Shown here: positions 52,100-57,399 of the stretch, one piece after another
Layout: each line of letters starts with the position of its first letter
Position numbering within the stretch: position 1 is the first letter of the stretch
Origin: Myxococcales bacterium
GTDB taxonomy: Bacteria; Myxococcota_A; Polyangia; Polyangiales; Polyangiaceae
Length of the DNA: 57,399 nucleotides
Direction: 5' to 3'
Assembly (NCBI GenBank): GCA_025351875.1
Contig: JANXVA010000340.1
Span: forward strand, 1-57,399
Made by a program: the position numbers and the translations under genes
Notes under the pieces: generated by a model
The model's database searches: none
What the model was told of the DNA's origin: nothing
The model's input: the letters and a program-made list of their open reading frames with translations, nothing else

Positions 52100-54994
52100 T
52101 CAGCGCCGCTTGCCTTTTTTTCCGACCTTGCGGCCGCCACTCTTCTTGCCCTTGCCGCCGCCCGAGCCGCCCGAGCCGCCTGAGTTGCCGCCGCCCGACG
52201 TCGGGCCGCCTGCGCGTCCGCCTCCGCTCGTGCTCGCGGCAGGGCCTCCGCGTCCGCGTCCGCCGCCGCTCGGACCTGCGCTCTGCGCTCCGCGTCCGCG
52301 GTCGCCTCCGCCTGCGCGTCCGCGCGACGGAGCGCCCTTGCCGGGACCGCGTGCGCCGAACGAAGGACTGCCACCGCGCCCCGCGCCCGGTCCACGCCCG
52401 TCGCCGCTCTCTCGCCGCGCGAGGACGTCGTCGGCCGCATCAGCCTCGCTTCGCACTCTCTTCGCGTAGACCGTGCGCCGCAGGATCGCGCAGTCGGTCA
52501 CGTCGATGAGCATGCGATCGCCGAGGCGGATCGAGTCTCCGGAGCGTGAGCTGGTGGCCATGAGACCGTCGTCTTCGATCTGGTAGTCGGCGCCCATGTC
52601 CTCGATGCGGACGAGCACGTCGACGAACGGCTCGTCGAGCGTGACGAACGCGCCGGTGCCCACGAACGCGGACACGGTGCCCTCGAAGCGCTCACCGACG
52701 TGATCGATCATGTAGAAGCAGCGGTAGATGTCGACGATCTCGCGCTCGACCTCCATCGCGCGACGCTCGGCGAGCGACGACTGCGTCGCCGCCTCGGTGA
52801 GCTTGTCCATGTCCCCCACCGCGGTCACGCGCTTGCGACGCGATTTCTCGTCTCCCTCGACGGCCGCGTGCACGATGCGGTGCACGACGAGGTCGGGGTA
52901 GCGGCGGATCGGCGACGTGAAGTGGAGGTACGCCTCCGACGCGAGGCCGAAGTGCCCGAGGTTCTGCACGTCGTACGTGGCCTGCTTCATCGAGCGGAGC
53001 AGGAGGTTGTTGAGGACGCTCGAGAGCGGGTGCGTCGCGAACGTCTTCAGCAGATCGGCGAGGCCCTTGGGCGTCTGCGTGTTGTCGGCGTCGAAGTCGA
53101 CGCCGAGCATCTCGCACATGGCCGAGAGCTTATCGAGCTTCTTCGGATCGGGCGGGAGGTGCACGCGGTACACGCCCGGCAGCTCGTGCGTGAGGAGCCA
53201 GCGAGCGACGACCTCGTTGGCGAAGATCATCAGCTCCTCGATGAGCTGGTAGGCCTTCTTCATGCCCGGGTCGCCGGAGCGCTTGCTCAGCGAGATCGGC
53301 TTGCCCTCGTCGTCGAGCTTCACGACGGCCTCGGGCAGATCGAAGTCGAGCGCGCCGCGCTTCATGCGCTTGCCGCGCAGGATGCGCGAGCACTCGGCCG
53401 CGACCTTCAGGCCCTCGACCATCGCGTCGGCCTTGGGGTCCTGCTTCGGGATCTCCGTGAAGCCGAGGGCGCGGGCGACGCCGCCGTAGGTGAGCTTCGC
53501 GGCGCTCTTCATGTAGCCGCGGACGAGGCGCGTGGAGACGACCTCGCCCTTCGCGTCGAGCACCGCATGCACGCACAGGCACAGGCGGATGACGTCCGGC
53601 AGGAGCGAGCAGAGGTTCGAGGACAGCGCGCGCGGTAGCATCGGTATCGCGCGGTCGGGGAGGTAGATGCTGCAGCCGCGTGCGCGAGACTCCTCGTCGA
53701 TGTGCGTCCCGGGGCGCACGTACGCGCTGACGTCCGCGATCGCGACCCAGAGCTCGTAGCCGCCCTGCTTGGTGCGCTCGACCCAGACGGCGTCGTCGTG
53801 ATCGCGCGCGTCCTCGGGGTCGATCGTCGGGAGCGGGATGTGCGTGAGGTCCTCGCGCCCGACCAGCATGTCCTCGGGGACCGTCGCGCCGTAGGCCTCC
53901 GCCTCGGCGGTCGCCATCGGCGAGTGGACCTCCTCGATGCCGTGGATGAGGATGACCTTGCTCGTCTCGACCGCGAGCTCGCCCGGCGCGCCGAGCACCG
54001 CGATGAGCTTGCCCTCGGGGTTCTCGTCGTTGGTCTCGGGGAAGCGTGTAATCTGCACGACGACGACCTGGCCGTCCTTGCCGGAGTTGCCTTCGCCCTC
54101 GTTGCTCGTCTTGTCCATGTCGCTGGTGAGGACGACCGGGCCCTTCAGCCGCGGGTCGTCGAGCTCGACCCAGGCGCTCTTGCCGCGGCGACGGAGGATG
54201 CCGGACACGCGCTGCGAGCCGCGCGCCTTGATCTGGACGATGTGACCTTCGGGGCCGCGAGCGCCGCGCGCCACGATGTCGATGATCACGTGATCGCCGT
54301 GCATCGCGCCGCCGAGGTTCTCGGGCGAGATGTAGACGTCGTCGCCGCTCGCGGTGGGGCTCGCCACGAAGCCGAAGCCGCGCGGGTTCACCTTGAGGAA
54401 GCCCTCGCGCCTCTCGCGATCGCTGCGTCCTCCGCTGCGCGCGGGCGCCTTGCCGCCCGGTGTGGCCGGCGGGAAAGGGGGAGGCTCGGGCGCGCGCACC
54501 GTCGGCGCGTGGCCCGGCGCGACCTGGAACTTCGGCATGCCGCGCTCTTCCTGGCGCGCATCCTGGCGACCGCGTCGCGCATCCTGGGCATGCGCCCGCG
54601 CATCGGCGCTCGAGTGGGCTTCGTTGCCGCGACGTGCCTCTTGCCGTCCCTTGGCGCCCTTGCCGGCGTCCTTGGGCAGGCCCTTCAGGCCCTTCTTTCC
54701 GTCGCGCTCGCGCGGATTCGATGACGTTCGTGCAGCGGAGGCGGCAGGCGCAACAGGCTTGGCCACGAGCGCGGGGGTCTTCTCCGGGACCTTGTCGGAG
54801 GTGCCGAGCTTGAACTTGTCACCGCGTGCCGTCACGACGCCGTCGAAGACGAGGTCGTCGAGCATTCGAAGGAGCCCGGCCTGGCTCGCGGGGGCGACGC
54901 CGAGGCGTTCGGCGACCTCACGCGCGTCGAGCGCGTGATCCTGGCTCTTGAGGAGATCCAGCACGGCCGTGCGGGAGGGCAGGGGCTTGCGCAT
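52100..54994 (-). CDS. rnr: RNase R: 3'-5' exoribonuclease
   Basis: 964 residues, long for the family (about 800). A winged-helix N-terminus (LDLLKSQDHALDAREVAERL) is followed by a Lys/Arg/Ala-rich linker, cold-shock domains (KVNPRGFGFV) and the catalytic RNB domain with DPEDARDHDDAVWVE (metal-binding aspartates) and RARGCSIYLPDRAIPMLP. A C-terminal S1 domain lies around FEGTVSAFVGTGAFVTLD. The last 110 residues are a Gly/Arg/Ser-rich then Lys-rich tail, probably RNA-binding and disordered. It degrades structured RNA and takes part in rRNA and tmRNA quality control. Confidence 0.95.
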   Translation of the reverse strand: MRKPLPSRTAVLDLLKSQDHALDAREVAERLGVAPASQAGLLRMLDDLVFDGVVTARGDKFKLGTSDKVPEKTPALVAKPVAPAASAARTSSNPRERDGKKGLKGLPKDAGKGAKGRQEARRGNEAHSSADARAHAQDARRGRQDARQEERGMPKFQVAPGHAPTVRAPEPPPFPPATPGGKAPARSGGRSDRERREGFLKVNPRGFGFVASPTASGDDVYISPENLGGAMHGDHVIIDIVARGARGPEGHIVQIKARGSQRVSGILRRRGKSAWVELDDPRLKGPVVLTSDMDKTSNEGEGNSGKDGQVVVVQITRFPETNDENPEGKLIAVLGAPGELAVETSKVILIHGIEEVHSPMATAEAEAYGATVPEDMLVGREDLTHIPLPTIDPEDARDHDDAVWVERTKQGGYELWVAIADVSAYVRPGTHIDEESRARGCSIYLPDRAIPMLPRALSSNLCSLLPDVIRLCLCVHAVLDAKGEVVSTRLVRGYMKSAAKLTYGGVARALGFTEIPKQDPKADAMVEGLKVAAECSRILRGKRMKRGALDFDLPEAVVKLDDEGKPISLSKRSGDPGMKKAYQLIEELMIFANEVVARWLLTHELPGVYRVHLPPDPKKLDKLSAMCEMLGVDFDADNTQTPKGLADLLKTFATHPLSSVLNNLLLRSMKQATYDVQNLGHFGLASEAYLHFTSPIRRYPDLVVHRIVHAAVEGDEKSRRKRVTAVGDMDKLTEAATQSSLAERRAMEVEREIVDIYRCFYMIDHVGERFEGTVSAFVGTGAFVTLDEPFVDVLVRIEDMGADYQIEDDGLMATSSRSGDSIRLGDRMLIDVTDCAILRRTVYAKRVRSEADAADDVLARRESGDGRGPGAGRGGSPSFGARGPGKGAPSRGRAGGGDRGRGAQSAGPSGGGRGRGGPAASTSGGGRAGGPTSGGGNSGGSGGSGGGKGKKSGGRKVGKKGKRR

Positions 54995-55071
54995 TGGGGC
55001 CTATTTACTCGGGGCGGCCCGGCGCGTCCCGGGAATATTCTGGCCCTACGTTCAGCTAGACTGGAGTCGCC

Positions 55072-56097
55072 TTGAAAAAGACCGTTCCCTTCTGGATCGT
55101 CATCGCCGCTTGCGCGGTTGCGCTCGTGGCGAGCTCGCTCTTGCTCGTCGATTACGTGCGTCCCGCGCCGGTTTTCTGCGGTGCAGAGGGGGGCTGCGGC
55201 CTCGTCAAGCGGACGGTCTTCGCCTATCCGCTCGGCATCCCGACGCCCCTCATAGGTATCGGCGGATTCCTGGGGATCGGCCTGGCCCAGCTCCTCCCGG
55301 GTCGCCGGGCGCGCCTCGCGCAGGCGGCGCTCGGCGGCGTTGCCGGCATCGTTGCCGCAGGGCTCCTGCTCGTCCAGGCGAGGATGAAGACGGTCTGCCC
55401 GTTCTGCTTCGCGGCCGATCTGTCGGCGCTCGTCCTCCTCGGACTCTCCGTCGCACGAGTGCTACGGGGTTGGGACCCGCCGCTCGCCAGGAGGCAACTG
55501 GCCGGCGGCGTCGGTGCGCTGCTCGTCGCCGTCGTCGCACCCGTCGTGGTCGGCATGTCGAAGAAGGCGATCCCCGCCGAGGTCCCGCCCGTCATCGCCG
55601 ACGAGATGCGGAAGACGCCGCGCGGTCAGGTCACCGTGGTCGACTTCGTCGACTTCGAGTGTCCGTTCTGCCGCATGACCCATGCCGACTTCGGACCCAT
55701 CCTCGAGCAGAACAAGGGCAAGGTTCGTGTCGCGCGCAAGCACGTGCCGCTCCGCATGCATGCGCACGCCATGGATGCAGCGCGCGCGGCGTGCTGCGGC
55801 GAGAAGCTCGGCAAGGCCGACGAGATCGCCGAGGCGCTCTTCACCGCGCCGGTCGCCGAGCTCACGCCGGAGGGCTGCGAGGCCCTTGCCGTGAAGCACG
55901 GACTCGACCTCGCGCGCTTCAAGGACTGCGTGAAGGACCCGGAGATCGACGCGCGGATCCACGCCGACGGCGAGACGTTCCGCGCTGCGCACGGCCACGG
56001 CCTGCCGACGATCTTCATCGAAGGCGTGAAGCTGGAAGGCGCGCAGGAGCGAGAGGTGCTCCAGAGCGCGCTCGACGGCGCAATTCGGGCGCTCTGA
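55072..56097 (+). CDS. VKOR-DsbA fusion, disulfide-forming oxidase
   Basis: 341 residues with a TTG start. Residues 1-160 are a vitamin K epoxide reductase-type membrane domain with loop cysteines Cys36 and Cys42 and the active pair CPFC at 109-112. A C-terminal DsbA/thioredoxin-like domain has CPFC at 197-200 and the cis-Pro loop GLPTIF. The membrane part passes electrons from the thiol domain to quinone and thereby makes disulfides in exported proteins. It could replace DsbA plus DsbB. The nearby cytochromes and Cys-rich lipoproteins are plausible clients, but nothing ties it to them directly. It is divergent from rnr by 77 bases. Confidence 0.93.
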   Translation: MKKTVPFWIVIAACAVALVASSLLLVDYVRPAPVFCGAEGGCGLVKRTVFAYPLGIPTPLIGIGGFLGIGLAQLLPGRRARLAQAALGGVAGIVAAGLLLVQARMKTVCPFCFAADLSALVLLGLSVARVLRGWDPPLARRQLAGGVGALLVAVVAPVVVGMSKKAIPAEVPPVIADEMRKTPRGQVTVVDFVDFECPFCRMTHADFGPILEQNKGKVRVARKHVPLRMHAHAMDAARAACCGEKLGKADEIAEALFTAPVAELTPEGCEALAVKHGLDLARFKDCVKDPEIDARIHADGETFRAAHGHGLPTIFIEGVKLEGAQEREVLQSALDGAIRAL

Positions 56098-56243
56098 CGA
56101 CGACACGCGATCGCGCTGACTCACGAGCGGCGCAATTCGCCTCGCGCGGCGCGATGTGCGCCTTGGGAAGCGCAGTTTGGCCGGCGTTTTGCGCTCTTTC
56201 GCGTGTGAACTCAGCTGGTCCGCAATCTGCTTTAAGGACCGTC

Positions 56244-56396
56244 ATGCTGATGATCCTCCTCGTGGTCCTTCTCGTCCTGGCGCTCGGCGGCGGCGGCTGG
56301 GGTCATTCCCGGTACGGCGTGGCGAGCTGGTCACCGCTCGGCATCGTCGCCCTGATCCTGGTGGTCCTGTACTTCACGGGCAACCTTCACGCGTGA
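56244..56396 (+). CDS. DUF3309-like very small membrane protein
   Basis: 50 residues. MLMILLVVLLVLALGGGGWG is followed by a short His/Arg-bearing loop (HSRYGVASWSPLG) and a second hydrophobic segment. This matches the tiny proteins annotated DUF3309. AAGGA five bases before the ATG is a good ribosome-binding site. The next small gene starts four bases after the stop. Confidence 0.8.
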   Translation: MLMILLVVLLVLALGGGGWGHSRYGVASWSPLGIVALILVVLYFTGNLHA

Positions 56397-56400
56397 TGCG

Positions 56401-56562
56401 ATGAGGGACCGTCCGAAGCATCCGCCCTACCACCCTCACGTGCCCGCGCCGCTTCCGCGGGTGCGCCGCCTCTCCCACGGCGTTCACTTCGGGCTCGGCG
56501 TCGTCGGGCTCTGCTTCGTCGCGATGATCGCCTACTGGATCCGCGCGGTCGGCGCGGGGTAA
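56401..56562 (+). CDS. Small single-span membrane protein
   Basis: 53 residues. A Pro/His/Arg-rich N-terminus (RPKHPPYHPHVPAPLPRV) is followed by one membrane segment (GLGVVGLCFVAMIAYWI). ATG 56401 lies directly after the DUF3309-like stop, which supports co-transcription. There is no known family. It could be a spurious frame, but spacing and hydropathy favour a gene. Confidence 0.5.
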   Translation: MRDRPKHPPYHPHVPAPLPRVRRLSHGVHFGLGVVGLCFVAMIAYWIRAVGAG

Positions 56563-56646
56563 GGCAACGCTTTCGTGCCCGTGATTCGCCGCCTCGCCGC
56601 GGCCTCTGCTAAGATGTAAGGTGAGTGCAGCCCGGGGGGGCAAGGA

Positions 56647-57399
56647 ATGTGCGCAAGCCACGCCGCGCGGCACGAGAGCTCGTCACCCGACGGCTCAGCA
56701 CCCGACGGCTCAGAGAGGAGAGTCCTGCGTCTCGAGGAGCGACTCCGCGTTCTCTCGAGCGCGATGAGCGCGTTCGCGGAGGCGACCACCGATTCGCAGC
56801 GACTCCTCGACACCATCGCTACGCGTGTCGGCGACGTCATCAAGGACTTCTGCCTGGTCCTTCTCGTCTCCGACGACGGCGAGCGGCTCACGCCTGCGGC
56901 CGTTTTCGACGCGGACCCTCGTGTCTGCGCGCAGGCACGCGACGCCTTCTCGGAGCCGCTCCTCATCCGAACGCATGCGTTCTCGCGCGGCGTCATCGAG
57001 ACCGGCGAGCCCTTCTTCGCTCCGCGGATCGAGCTCGAGGAGCGACCCGAGGGGTCGTCGCGCGGGTACGATTTCTTTCGCGGGCAGGGGGTGCATAGCC
57101 TGGTGGTCGTTCCTCTGCGGGTCCACGAACGCATCGTCGGCGAGCTCGTTCTGGCGCGCTTTCGTCCGGAGAGCCCGGCGTACGACGAGCACGATCTCGA
57201 GCTCGCACAGAACCTCGCGACCCACGCGGCGCTCGCCATCTCCAACGCGCGCCTCCTCGCCGACGCGCGCCGCGAGCGCGCGGAGGGAAAGCGGGTTGCC
57301 GACCGCCTGCGGAGCCTCGTCGAGTCCGCCCGCGAGTTCTCCGTCGCCACCCATGACTACGACGTCCTCGTGGACGTCGTGGCGCGTCGCATCGGCGAG
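56647..57399 (+). CDS. GAF-domain signalling protein (3' end beyond window)
   Basis: 251 codons are visible without a stop. After a Ser/Gly-rich start comes a helix (LRLEERLRVLSSAMSAFAEA), then a GAF domain with DFCLVLLVSDDGERL, GVHSLVVVPLRVHERIVGEL and LAQNLATHAALAISNARLL. A second similar start (VESAREFSVATHDYDVLVDVV) opens just before the edge, so further GAF, PAS or kinase domains are likely. This is typical of a myxobacterial histidine kinase or diguanylate cyclase N-terminus. The ATG at 56647 follows AAGGA with no spacer, so the exact start is uncertain. Confidence 0.75.
   Translation, partial: MCASHAARHESSSPDGSAPDGSERRVLRLEERLRVLSSAMSAFAEATTDSQRLLDTIATRVGDVIKDFCLVLLVSDDGERLTPAAVFDADPRVCAQARDAFSEPLLIRTHAFSRGVIETGEPFFAPRIELEERPEGSSRGYDFFRGQGVHSLVVVPLRVHERIVGELVLARFRPESPAYDEHDLELAQNLATHAALAISNARLLADARRERAEGKRVADRLRSLVESAREFSVATHDYDVLVDVVARRIGE
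56684..56713. repeat. Perfect 15-base tandem duplication inside the GAF gene start
   Basis: cacccgacggctcag occurs at 56684-56698 and again at 56699-56713. It keeps reading frame and doubles five residues (Pro-Asp-Gly-Ser type) in the disordered N-terminus. It looks like a recent slippage duplication. Confidence 0.85.

Overview
The window is a GC-rich (roughly 70 %) bacterial chromosome segment with dense, mostly operonic genes. It most resembles Myxococcota, probably the Polyangia side. Supporting traits are many lipobox proteins, a MYXO-CTERM-like tail on one of them, hybrid and PAS-rich histidine kinases, an FHA-AAA+-Fis regulator, RCC1-repeat and SUMF1-type lipoproteins, and a lipidated Omp85 next to TamB. 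I saw no tRNA, rRNA, CRISPR array, intact insertion sequence or phage module. Taxonomy is inferred from gene content only.

Layout. 1-6.2 kb: end of a membrane sulfatase-family protein, a gene-free stretch with a strong inverted repeat, then a tight operon of esterase, GCS2 ligase with CBS domains, and an aspartoacylase-family deacylase. 6.2-11.6 kb: a sensor kinase, small envelope proteins, an acyl-CoA dehydrogenase and a cyclophilin lipoprotein. 11.6-15 kb: a small lipoprotein, MsrP, and an MsrQ fused to a flavin reductase and a 2Fe-2S ferredoxin, followed by the collapsed remains of trehalose genes treZ and treY. 15-24 kb: hybrid kinase, class IV aminotransferase, TerB-like protein, SGNH esterase coupled to a beta carbonic anhydrase, a GAFTGA-less AAA+ regulator and an M15-like peptidase lipoprotein. 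24-30 kb: S1-domain protein, a small possible RNA-binding protein, parvulin, metallophosphoesterase, winged-helix regulator, RsgA. 30-39 kb: lipidated Omp85 (TamL-like) with TamB, two small envelope proteins, pirin, VOC protein. 39.6-43.8 kb: SUMF1-domain lipoprotein, CbpA-type J protein, RCC1 lipoprotein, four-CBS protein.

43.9-52.1 kb is the most striking part: a multiheme cytochrome island. It encodes a NapC/NrfH-type quinol oxidase with a small membrane partner, a beta-barrel protein, a 13-heme lipoprotein, a 27-heme anchored cytochrome, a 13-motif lipoprotein and a six-motif lipoprotein on a collagen-like stalk. Counting motifs by eye gives 58 CXXCH plus five CX3CH/CX4CH. Together these parts could carry electrons from quinol across the periplasm and through the outer membrane. 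52.1-57.4 kb: RNase R, a VKOR-DsbA fusion that could supply disulfides to secreted proteins, two very small membrane proteins, and the start of a GAF-domain protein running off the end.
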